Notes under the pieces: generated by a model
Database searches by the model: none
Told to the model about the DNA's origin: nothing
What the model saw: the letters and a program-made list of their open reading frames with translations, nothing else
Shown: piece after piece, positions 42,961 to 52,998 of the stretch
How positions within the stretch are numbered: the stretch's first letter is position 1
Layout: every line of letters starts with the position of its first letter
Source of the DNA: Prorocentrum cordatum
Lineage: Eukaryota; Sar; Dinophyceae; Prorocentrales; Prorocentraceae
Reading direction: 5' to 3'
Length of the DNA stretch: 64,000 nucleotides
Assembly: GCA_963575745.1 (NCBI GenBank)
Contig: CAUYUJ010015013.1
Span: 90,642-154,641 of the forward strand
Program-made: the position numbers and the translations under genes

Positions 42961-44480
42961 AGTGGGAGGCGGGCCCCGGATCCAAAGGAGGGGGAGCCCA
43001 GAAAGGGACAACAGCAGCTGCGTCGGCAAGGGGTCTGGGGCGGGCCCCTAGAAGTCTCAGGATGCGGATGTCGAGTGAGGCGGAGGAGGTGCGGCGAGGA
43101 GCCCGAGGCGTCGGAGCAGAGGGGGGAAGAGGGGAGGTTCCCATCCTAGACGCCTGGGATCCCGGATCCCGTATCAGAATTCCTGACTGTGCTGTTTCGG
43201 GGGTGGGAATGGAGGAGGAGAACAAGCCATGAGCACTTGCGAGCTCAGTGGTCGACGACTTGCTGTATAACAACTGCGTGGCAGTGGGAAGCGGAACCGA
43301 ATATGGAGTGTGGCTTTGTGATACGTCGTGGCAGCGCCTGCCAGCGGCCCCGCTGGGGGGGGACAACATCAGCAGGAAGAAGGGGAGGGGGAGGAGGACG
43401 AGGCAGAGGGGAGATGCTGGAGGAGGACAAGACAAGACACGACCTCGGCAACTGCAAGCGCCTCATCTGGCTCACCTGTCTACATGGCGAGGCTAGTGAA
43501 CACGAGAACCGTTGATGGTGGCTCTATCGCGCGTCTCGGGCAAGCCTGCGGGACCAGCAGTCAGCATCAGCACGGCGGCGCACTGCACTGCTGACTGCTC
43601 CAGGCTACGAGGCGCAGAGCACCTGGGCGCATCACCTCGAACCTCGGCAGGGGGAGGAAATGGAGGCGGGGAGGAGGAGGAGGTCCTGCCCCTCCTCCCC
43701 ATCCTCTCCGAGAATCCTCTCCCTCCAACTGCTCGGCGGGAGGAGTGGAGGAGCAGGCCGCAGCCTGAGCGGCTGCTGCAGCGTTTGCGCACTGCGCTCG
43801 ACGGACCCTGACGCTTCCAGACACAAAGGGCGTCCGCTCCATGTCTGCGCAAAGCAAGCGACGGAGAAAACGCTAAGGGCCCTCCCAGAGTCCTCGAACA
43901 TCTGGAAGATCTGCCGGAACAGCGAGGTAGACTGGCGCATCTCCTCGCGTCTGCGTCTGTGGTTGCAACAGGGTCACGCCCTCGCAACTCCCTCCCTCTC
44001 TTACTTTCCCACTCCCTCCCTCCCTCGAGTGTTTCTCCCTCCGTCGCCGTTTCCTCCCCCCCCTCCCTCGCAACTCCCTCCCTCCCAGTCAACTGCCTCA
44101 CTCGCAACTCCCTCCCTTCACTTTCCTGCCGCTCGAGGAAACAACACTACGGAGCAAAACTACACGAACAAGGTTAGTGGGTGAAATCACAAGAACACTC
44201 GCCGCTTGGGCCTCGCCGCCAAGCCGAACAGCGAGCATGAAACAGCCGATCCCTGCAACAAATCTGCCATGGGTGAGCGCCACACACGTGTGGCGCGTCA
44301 TGGGTTGCACGATACATGGGCTGCGCCATAGCTTGCGCCATGGGTTGTGTGCGATACGCGAATTCGCCGGATATTCTGCCGGATATTTCCCACGCGTGCA
44401 GGCCTCAGAGCCCTAAAGTGATGACAATTACACGTTTGACGACGACCAGCTATGACTAAAAGCATACATAAGGGGTGGGG
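42961..44480. other. No gene recognised
   Basis: GC-rich, partly CTCC-rich (43990-44120). 44270-44360 carries repeated GCGCCATGGGTTG-like words. Several 80-230 codon frames overlap on both strands without domain content. Confidence 0.35.
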
Positions 44481-44483
44481 GGG

Positions 44484-45185
44484 CTCCCGCCTGAGACTTC
44501 CTCGCAAGTCACTCACAGACGAGGCTCCCGCCTGATACTTCCTCAATATTCAGACCTCAGGAACGCAGTAGTGACGACAATTGCGGTTGACGATAACCCG
44601 TTCGAAATAAAAACATGCAATGCGGGCCCCATAGGAAGGGGGCTCCCGCCTGAAACTTCCCGGCAGTTCACTCACGGACGAGGTTCCCACTTGAGACTTC
44701 CTCCATACTCAAATCTGAAAAGCCCAGAAGTGACGACAGCTACACGTTTGACGATGACCCGCTCCAATAAAAACAATGAAACGCGGGCCCCATAAGGAGG
44801 GGGTTCCCGCCTGAGACTTCCCGGCGACTCACTCACAGACGAGGTTCCCGCCTGATACTTCCCACATATTCATGCCTCAGGAACCGAGAAAGTAACGACA
44901 CTCAGACGCTTGACAATGACCCACTCGAATGGAAAATATGGAATGCGGGCCCCATCAATGAAGGGGTCTCGCCTGAGACTTCTTCACAATTCACTCACAG
45001 ACGCAAAGCTCCCGCCTGATACTTCCTCCATATTCACAGCTGAGGAGCCCAAACGGCACTTCCACACACGTTTGACGGAGACCCGTTCGGAATAAAAACA
45101 TAGAATGCGGGCCCCATCGGCGAGGGGCTCCTGCCTGAGGCTTCCTCGAAATTCACTCACGGACGTGGCTCCCGCACGAGACGTC
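44484..45185. repeat. ~161-bp tandem array, about 4.5 units
   Basis: CTCCCGCCTGAGACTTCCT-type landmarks recur at 44484, 44643, 44804, 44967 and 45128. Each unit carries two CCCGCCTGA(G/T)ACTTCC boxes about 40 bp apart, followed by GACGACAATTGC/CGTTTGAC, GATAACCCGTTC, AATAAAAACA and TGCGGGCCCCAT. Units are diverged by point changes. Confidence 0.8.
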
Positions 45186-45199
45186 CTCAAGATGAATGC

Positions 45200-45435
45200 G
45201 AGCGCGTGCGAGTGATGACGATGGTGGTAGTGATCATTGTGACGACAGTAGTGGTCATGATGGTGTGGTGACGGCGAATGTGAAAACACTATATGGTGAT
45301 GATGATGGTGCTGATGACCGACGGCAATGATGGGATGATGGTAGCGGTGGTTGGTGGTGATAAAGTAATGCTGGTGACGATGGTGATTTCGAGTGTGAAA
45401 ACAGGTGAGTGGTGATGATGATAATGGTGATTTTT
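45200..45435. repeat. GATGATGGTGGT-type imperfect microsatellite
   Basis: Degenerate GAT/GGT/GTGAT repeats. 45436-45786 shows no gene. Confidence 0.8.
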
Positions 45436-45786
45436 TTCTCGCCATCAGAGCCAAGAAGCAGGGATAGATTTCGCCCTGCAAAAAGAAAATGTTCGAGTCA
45501 ATAGGGTGGCTCGGCGCAGAGAGCGAGGCATCGTGTCTAGAACCGCGCGAGGGGTGGGCAATTAAAAGAAAAATCCGAGTCCCTACGCATGGTAAGGCGA
45601 ATGTACTCATTCCCCATTAGCCTCACGGCGGTGCTGTGTGGGGTGCTGCATGCACGGGGTACGCCGCGTTGCCCATTAAGCTTCGGAGCCACAGCGCGGA
45701 TGAGGCAAGATGCTCGAGCGGGAGGAGGTGGAGGAGGAAGAGGAAACATAGTCAGCAGTGAAAAGAAGAAAAAAAAATCCATAGGC

Positions 45787-47079
45787 TCATTCAGTGGTGG
45801 CCTCGGCCACTGTTTCGCGGCCAAGGAGTCCTCCCGAGGGCAGGGACGTGTAGGACAGCGCGTACTCTTCGTTAGCCATGTCCTCGGACTGGCTCTTCAC
45901 GCTGAGATGTTGCACGGCCAGGGAGCCCTCCCAGTTGTTGGACATGGACGTGTAGTGCATAGCGTACTCTTCGTTGGTCATGTCCTCGGACTTCCGCTCC
46001 ACGTTGAAGTGTTTCACGGCCATGTGGTCCTCCCAGTCGTTGGACAGAGACGGAGGGCACTCGTCGTTTGTCATGTCCTCGGCCTTCCGCTCCACGCTGA
46101 AGTGTTTCGCGGCCACGTGGTCCTCCCAGCCGTTGGGCAGGAATGTGTTCTCGGACTTCCGCTCCACGCTGAGGTGTTTCACGGCCAGGTAATCCTCCCA
46201 GTCGCTGGACAGGAACGTGTAGATCGGTGTGTACTCTTCGTGGATCAGGTCTTTAGGCTTCCGCTCGATGCTGAAGTGTTGCACGGCCAAGTAGTCCTCC
46301 CAGTCGTTGGACAGGGACGTGTAGCTCGAGGCGTACTCTTCGTTGGTCGTGTTCACGGGCTTCCACTCCATGCTGAATTGTGTCACGGCCAGGTGGTCCT
46401 CCCAGTCGTTGAACAAGGACGTGTCGAGCGAGCCGTACTCTTCGCCCCCCTCTTCGTTGAGCACGCCGTTGGAATTCACAGCGTCGATGAACGTGTAGAT
46501 CGGGGTGTACTCTTCGTGAGTTATGTCCTCAGGCTTCCGCTCAGTGTTGAAGTGTCTCACGGCCAGGTAGTCCCCCCAGTTGTTGGACAGGAACGTGTAG
46601 ATCGAGGCGTACTCTTCGTTAGTCGGGAGCTCGGACTTCCGCTCCATGCTGAAGTGTTTCACGGCCAGGTTGTCCTCCCAGTCGTTGAACAAGGACGTGT
46701 CGAGCGAGCCGTACTCTTCGTTGACCGTGTCCACGGACTTGCGCTTCACGCTGACGTGGTTCCGGGTCCGGGGGTCCTCCCACTCGTTGGACAGGAACAT
46801 GTATAGCGAGGCGTCCTCTTCGTTAGTTATGTCCTTGGACTTCCGCTCCACGCTGACGTGTTTCACGGGCACGTAGTCCTCCCAGTCGTGGGACAGAAAC
46901 GCGTAGGACGAAGCGTACTCTTCGTTATTGATGTCCTCGGACTTGCGCGCCACGCTGAAGCCCCTGGCCTGCACTTGCACATCCACGCTGCGCGGCGACG
47001 CGCCGTGCGGCGCACGCGCGGGCACGCCGAGTCGGCGGCGCGTCTGCCCACCGCACCATGCCGCGAGGAGCCATTGCAT
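45787..47079 (-). CDS. Protein of ~11 tandem 34-residue repeats, unknown function
   Basis: A single 430-codon frame from ATG (MQWLLAAWCGGQTRR). After a basic/Ala-rich N-terminus of about 48 residues, the rest is a tandem repeat of a 34-residue (102-bp) unit with core S(V/M)ERKSED(I/M)TNEEYAS, then YTFLSNDWEDYLAVKHF. About eleven units are visible. Some are shortened (SVERKSENTFLPNGWEDH) and one has a 20-odd-residue insertion (about residues 195-225). Units differ mainly by conservative changes while the Trp-Glu-Asp and Glu-Arg-Lys cores persist, which suggests protein-level constraint. On the minus strand a pyrimidine-rich stretch ending GCTTGCGAACAG lies about 25 bases before the ATG and could be a trans-splice acceptor. 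The hydrophobic start is too short to call a signal peptide confidently. The opposite strand is also open for 405 codons, a consequence of the 3n repeat. Family not recognised. Confidence 0.6.
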   Translation of the reverse strand: MQWLLAAWCGGQTRRRLGVPARAPHGASPRSVDVQVQARGFSVARKSEDINNEEYASSYAFLSHDWEDYVPVKHVSVERKSKDITNEEDASLYMFLSNEWEDPRTRNHVSVKRKSVDTVNEEYGSLDTSLFNDWEDNLAVKHFSMERKSELPTNEEYASIYTFLSNNWGDYLAVRHFNTERKPEDITHEEYTPIYTFIDAVNSNGVLNEEGGEEYGSLDTSLFNDWEDHLAVTQFSMEWKPVNTTNEEYASSYTSLSNDWEDYLAVQHFSIERKPKDLIHEEYTPIYTFLSSDWEDYLAVKHLSVERKSENTFLPNGWEDHVAAKHFSVERKAEDMTNDECPPSLSNDWEDHMAVKHFNVERKSEDMTNEEYAMHYTSMSNNWEGSLAVQHLSVKSQSEDMANEEYALSYTSLPSGGLLGRETVAEATTE

Positions 47080-47179
47080 GTGACACCACGCTCTCTGCCT
47101 GTTCGCAAGCCGAGAGAAGGAGAGAAGTGGAGGCCGCTGTGTCGGCGATGTCCTGAGCAGATGGCGGCCTTATGATAAT

Positions 47180-47450
47180 GGTGATGATGACGATGATGAG
47201 CACAGGTGTGCGTGTGAGAGTTAGTGATGGCGGCGTGCGATGGTGTGCTAATGATGGTGATGATAAGCATGATGATGGTGAACAGGATAGTGTCTGTGTT
47301 GGTGGTGGTGATATCGCGGTGTTGGTGATGACGATGGTGGTGATGGTGATGGTGAGGAAGAGAGGGGAGGAGGGGGAGGTGGAGGAGGAGGAGGAGAAGG
47401 AGGAGGAGGAGGAAGAGGAGGAGGAGGAGGAGGGAGGAGATCCTGCGCGG
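47180..47450. repeat. GATGGTGAT-type microsatellite and GGA array
   Basis: GATGATG/GGTGATG repeats 47175-47360, then (GGA)n 47378-47440, immediately upstream of the 34-aa repeat gene. Confidence 0.85.
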
Positions 47451-48830
47451 GGGGGTGCAGAGAAAGCCAGAATCCCACTTAACACGTCCTGCCACGTCGG
47501 GCAAGGCGGTTCGCCGCCCCCTCCCGCCTCCAGGGATCTGGACCTCCCGTCCGCGAAGGGTCGGAGTGCCACAGGTAGCCCAAGACGGCTACGCGGTGGC
47601 CCCTGGCATCCCAGGATGGCTTCCAAGCTGGCGCGAGGTGACCTCAACCTGGTGCACGATGGCATCGCCCAGCACTCCCAGAGGCCCGAGGCCCCCTGAA
47701 GGTCCCTGCGCCTCCCACGCATGCCCCCGATAAACGAAAACGGTAACGCGAACGTCGCATATGATGCTCGAACTCTCTGCGGTGCGGCTTCGAAAGCCTC
47801 ATGGTGGTCCCGAGGTGGTCCCAGAGGGCCCTCCAATGGGCCCAGAAATGCCCCAGGAACAGGAGGACTAACGAGCCGACGGGTGCCCAAAGAGAGAACT
47901 ATGCCCGAAGAATCTTCCCGAAATGCACGAAGGAGCATTAGCTCAGACTCCGTGATAGAAGCGCTCGCCTCCAGCATGACCCAGAGAAGGCCCGCAGTGG
48001 CCCCACAGAAGCCCAAAGGCAAACCCCAGAAAACTCCAGGATACCTCGAGAGGGCCGCAGGCGGTCTCAAGCTGGCAGCTTGCACCACGCCGAAGGGAAG
48101 CTAAGCTAAGACACCCCGCCTGGACACAAAGCTATGCTAGGCGAATAAAGCGTGAGGCAAAATACGCTGAACGCATGCGAGTTCAAGCACTGCAGAAGAG
48201 GTTACGCACAGCTAACTCACTTACGATGAGCGGGCGTCGCTGCAATATCTCCACGGCGTGCTTGTGCTGATCACTGCATCTATCATCATATTACAGCATC
48301 GCTCCAACTCGTTCGGAACTCCGCCGATCCAGCGCGTGAGCTTCTGAGAGTGGATCCATGAGCTCCCTCAAGCTTCGCCCTGCAAGGGAGGGAGGGGGAG
48401 GAACGCCCTTCCCGACGCGTTCAGTGCTCTCGAGGGCAGGGAGGCCCACAGGGCCCCCAAGAAGGCCCCCGGGAGGCTCCAGAAGGGGGGGCGGAGGAAC
48501 GCCCTTCCCGACGCATTTAGAGCTCGGGGGCGCCCCCCAAGAGGCCCGAAAGAGTGGCCCTGAGAGGCCCCAAAACGACCCCCTTCCCCGGGTCCCTTGC
48601 GCAATACCCTGAGCCTCAGTCCGCAAGCCTGAGTATTCTTCATGGGCCCGGACCCCAAGCTCTCAAATCTCTTGAGGCTCCCCGCGCGCCCTCTCCCGCA
48701 TGACTTTTTCGAGCCCAAGAGAAGCCCAAGACGGCCCAACAGGGCCCCAAGAGGCCCAAGACAGCCCAAGAAAGCCCCGAATCACCGAACGATCGGTCCA
48801 AGACGCACAAGATGGCCCCCTGGCCATTAC
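47451..48830. other. No gene; CCCAAGA-type degenerate repeats at 47800-48040 and 48400-48800
   Basis: Scattered GGGCCCAGAAATGCCCCAG and CCCAAGACGGCCC-type words of the family seen at 838-1405. AACGCCCTTCCCGACGC occurs twice (48400 and 48500) with GGAGG-rich sequence. No domains. Confidence 0.5.
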
Positions 48831-48837
48831 CATGATA

Positions 48838-49085
<248 letters not shown>

Positions 49086-49529
49086 GTGGAGCGCCCCGGA
49101 TCGTCGGCATTGGCCAGAGGCCAGCACAATAATTTGGAATGGTGTGAGCACGCGAAGCGTCGACAATATCTCACTACTGACTTCCCACTTGCGCCATCTG
49201 CAAAACATAAGATACCACACGACAACTAAAACATTAAAAACGTGCCTTCCCGACTCAACAATGTAGGAGCATACTTCAGCAAGTAACATCCAGCTGCGCA
49301 CGCATCACGATAACCTCGAGGTTCGCATAAAAGGAATCAAACGTAACTTGAGAATAGCAAGTGGAGAATCCATGTACACATCTATATGTATATATGTAGA
49401 TACAGATGATTTCGGACGATCAACCCTGCCGTCCCTGGCGGCACCCAGCCTGCAGGACGTCTTCACGAATCCCCTCTCCACGGGCTCGGCGGAATGGCGT
49501 AAGCCTCTAGGAACAAGCAGAGAACAACA

Positions 49530-49818
49530 CATGGCCTCCCCAACCGTCCCGGAGGTTCTCTGGCGTCGGGATGGTCAAGCGTGACGATTCGAGCAAGAAC
49601 TCCACGCCGATCGCGTGCGCTGCGACAGAGGCGTGGAGAGACAGCCACACGGCGAAGAGCAGGTAGCCAATCGCCGAGATGTTGCTCAGGAGGAAGATCT
49701 GTAGGGGGAGCCCGCGATCCTCCTCTGTGAACCTGGTGTGCGCCCCAGCCCTTGCATCACTGAGTTCTAAAGACTGCGGACCAATTACCAAGAGGGCCAC
49801 AGGTGGGCCGAGGTGCAT
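49530..49818 (-). CDS. Exon-like piece of a multi-pass membrane protein
   Basis: Minus frame from ATG at 49818. A non-repetitive stretch reads TRFTEEDRGLPLQIFLLSN, then ISAIGYLLFAVWLSLHASVA, then IGVEFLLESSRLTIPTPENL. It contains one clear hydrophobic segment of about 20-25 residues. The pattern (acidic-basic RFTE-DRG-PLQ, followed by a membrane segment with WLxxHAS) resembles an abundant dinoflagellate membrane protein family of unknown function that I recall only by pattern. The residues after PTPENLRD look like intron or non-coding sequence, and no flanking exons are evident, so it may be a fragment or retro-copy piece. Confidence 0.42.
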
Positions 49819-49891
49819 GTGGTGGATTGGTGCGACTCGGTGGCCCGGGGAGCTGGCAGGAGCAGGAATGTCACAGTACTGCTTACTCCAA

Positions 49892-50058
49892 GTTTCTTAA
49901 TACGCGTCGGGGGGCGTCACCCCCACCGACGGCCCCACATCGACCCCCGTCGCGGGCAGCCACCGCGCGCCGGAGGCGCTCCGACCCCCGTCGCGGCGCG
50001 ACGGCAATGCGAGGTTGACCCCCGTCGGGGGGGGTACCCCCCACGCTTATCAAGAAAC
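49892..50058. mobile_element. Foldback element, 167 bp
   Basis: Left GTTTCTTAATACGCGTCGGG is inverted-complementary with a few mismatches to right CCCACGCTTATCAAGAAAC. The interior has several CCCCCGTCG words and is GC-rich. Confidence 0.62.
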
Positions 50059-51415
50059 CCAGCGTCGGGGTGATCAACATTCGTGCATGTGTGATCGTGC
50101 TTGCACTGGCACTGCACGTTGGTCCCAGCCAAATCCAAGGGCATCCCCTAAACTGTCCTTGCAGCTAACAGGTGTAAGCTGCGCTTGCAGCTGTTAGCTA
50201 CACGCTTCTGCCGACTGCCGCACGCACTGCACCAAACTACCTGCGACCATCGAGAGGAAGAAAGACGGGTAGGAGTCATACTGCTGTGCTGAGCGAGCGG
50301 AGAGGAGGAGGGAAGCGGATGGTGGCGGGGGCCTGGAGTCGTGAGACGCAAAGCATGAGGTCGGGGCATCCTGGGGAAAAGCTTGGCTTCGAGACTGGCA
50401 TATGTCACAGTTCGATAATGTTGATCAGAATATCTGGACAACTTGGGGGTGCAATCCTCGAGACGCCGTACCGTTCGGAATGCAACGATACAACAAAACA
50501 ATCGGCAAAAAGCAATCGACACCTTATCGAGTCGAATCGCATCTCGGCCCAGCGAAATTCCGTCGTAGGTCTCCACCTGCTTCTGCGAGCAGCGCGCAGC
50601 GAGGCTCGCGCAGGGTCAACGGGCTGGGCGCTCCGCGCAGGACCCCCGGATCGCGCCCAGAACAGGGCCGGAAGGGAGCCCGCTCTGGCCATACGGTAGA
50701 CGCCTACGATAAGAAGTCGTACTGTGATAAATCTAGCGGCATGCCCCTCGTCGACCTGGAGCTTCGCAAGCTGTGCCAGGGGTCTCCAAGACCGTCCCGG
50801 ACACCCGACGACACGTGCTGCTCCATGCGCAGCCCCGACCCCTCACCCAGGGACAGTTTTAGTCCCGGACATGCTGTGGACGGTCCAGGGGCCCGATATC
50901 ATGGACCCCAGCATCCGAAATCGAGGAAAACGCTGGGATGGAACATGTCACATCGTCCCGGGAAACCCTCCACTGGGGGGGGGGGGGGCAGAGATTCTCG
51001 TGGGGCCCCCACTGGCCCATTCCTCGTCCGGCTCGCCGACAGCGACTCCTCCCGGAAGCCCCGTCCCCACGGACCCATCCAGGGCACAGAGACCGACCCC
51101 CCGCTGACGAGCCGCGCCCCGACGCGGTGGCGAGAGCCCCCTCTCGAGGGCCACGCGAGCGCGGCGCAGCAGACGGCCCCGTGAGCAGCGGCGGGCGGCC
51201 CCCCTGCCACGGGGCGGCCCTGGGCCGCGCGGGCGGGCCAGCGAGAGCCGCTCGGGGCGGCGCCGACGCCTCCCGGGGAGGCCCTGGCCGAGAGCGTGCT
51301 GCCGGAGCGCGCCCGGGGGCTCGCCCAGAGAAGGCCCGCGGAGAGCCGGCCAGAGCGCCCGAGGAGGGCCTCTCCTGCGTGCTGCCGCCCCGCCGTCCCG
51401 GGCCACCCCGCTGCG
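50059..51415. other. No gene recognised
   Basis: GC-rich non-repetitive DNA. The longest frames (260 codons on both strands between 50.4 and 51.7 kb) run into the CTC array and show no domain or conserved-looking stretch. Confidence 0.35.
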
Positions 51416-51417
51416 CA

Positions 51418-51560
51418 CCCTCCTCCTCCTCCTCCTCCTCCTCCTCCTCCTCCTGCTCCTCCTCCTCCTCCTCCTCCTCCTCCTCCTCCTCCTCCTCCTC
51501 CTCCTCCTCCTCCTCCTCCTCCTCCTCCTCCTCCTCCTCCTCCTCCTCCTCCTCCTCCTC
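51418..51560. repeat. (CTC)n microsatellite
   Basis: Pure CTC/TCC over about 140 bp, then CTCTCC-rich sequence to 51615. Confidence 0.97.
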
Positions 51561-51899
51561 CCTGCTGCTACTCATCCTCCCCCTCCCTCTCCCTCTCTCC
51601 TCTCTCCTCTCTCCTGCGCTCCGCGGTGCGCGCCGCACGATGACTGGAGCAGGGCTGGGGGATCAGGTCGGCAGAACACCCCAAGCGGACGTCAAGGGGC
51701 GCAACCAACTTCGGTCAAGCTGACACTGATGCACCGCACCCGGCGTCAAGCCAAAACTTTGGACATCAGAAGCCAACGGTTGGCCTTGCACATCCTCGTC
51801 GGCTGCACCGGCGAGGCGCTTGACCACCTTGACGTCCCTTTTTGGTGGTCCTGCAGAGGACGGCGCGACACTCGGTCCTACTCCCACGGGGGCGCGCAA

Positions 51900-52048
51900 A
51901 CAGGGATTAGCGGTCCATGGATTTGGCGCGCCAAAAATCCATCGAGCGGGGGAGGTGCCCTCCCCCAAAAGGCGGCCAACGCCGCGTCCTTCAGCGGCGG
52001 AAATCCGCGATGTCCCATGAAAAACGGGACCCGTCGCTAATCCACGCC
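51900..52048. repeat. Possible foldback (GGGATTAGCG ... CGCTAATCC)
   Basis: GGATTAGCG at about 51905 and CGCTAATCC at about 52035 are inverted. In between, ATGGATTTGGCGCGCC/AAAAATCCAT is itself palindromic around a GGCGCGCC site. Only short arms pair. Confidence 0.4.
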
Positions 52049-52998
52049 CCCTTGATCCATGTTTGCGATCGCCTGCTCCAGCGATGATCTCCGCGCCCTC
52101 GCGCCCTCGCGCCGCCCGCCCCCAGCGAGAAGGGCAGCCGCTCCGGCCCGGACCGCGGCGTTGCGAAGCGTGCGACGCGCGATCGTCTCCGCGCGCCCCC
52201 GCGGGGGGCCTGGGCCACGGCCGGACCTGGGACAGCATCGGGAACGGCGAGAAGGTCCTGTTCTCAAGAAGGGTGATTTCGACGGCTGCTGCGGCGCCTC
52301 AGGCTGAGCTGGGGGGCCTCGGGTCGGGCCGGGGGGGGCCCCAGGTCTGGCGAAACCAACCTTGCAAAAACGAAACCTTCTGACAACCTCCGACAGAAGA
52401 ACATCCCTCGAGAGCAGGAGACCCTCCGCCGGCCAAAGCACACAGAGCATCCCAGAGTACCCTCCCCAGGATGCACGAGGACATCCCGCGAGCGCGAAGA
52501 ATCTTGGGGTACCCTCCCCGAGCCGACCTCGATCTTATACCTCAGTCCGACCGTATTTGCTTCGGGCACCTGGAAGTGCATGCCTCCTGGCTTGCGGGTG
52601 ATCCCCCGCGCGGCCCGCTGAGAAGAACCCTGGGCGCCACTGGAGCAGGAGCAGCCGGTGGCATCGAAGGCCGAGGCTCAACGCATCACGCCTCAGGCCT
52701 AAGTATCCCTCCGAAGCCACCGAGAACTGGACGCCTGAAAATCAAGCCTCATGTTGGATAGGAACCATGCGAGGAAGAGGACAGGGAGGAGGAAGCGGAG
52801 AAGGAGGAGTAGGGACGGTGAGGACTAGGAGGAGGAGGAGGAGGAAACAGGAGGAGGAGGAGGAGAAGAGAGGACGAAGAGGGAGTGAAAAAGGGAGGAT
52901 GAAGGGAGAGTGGGAAGAGGAGGAGGAGGAGGAGGAGGAGGAAACAGGAGGAGGAGGCAAGACAGACGCGAGCTCGGTGTGAGGAGAACCGCAGCCAC
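52049..52998. other. No gene; GGA-rich tract 52770-52965
   Basis: 52.05-52.75 kb is GC-rich without domains. The GAGGAGGA-rich tract directly follows the 3' end of the coiled-coil gene (minus strand). Confidence 0.45.
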
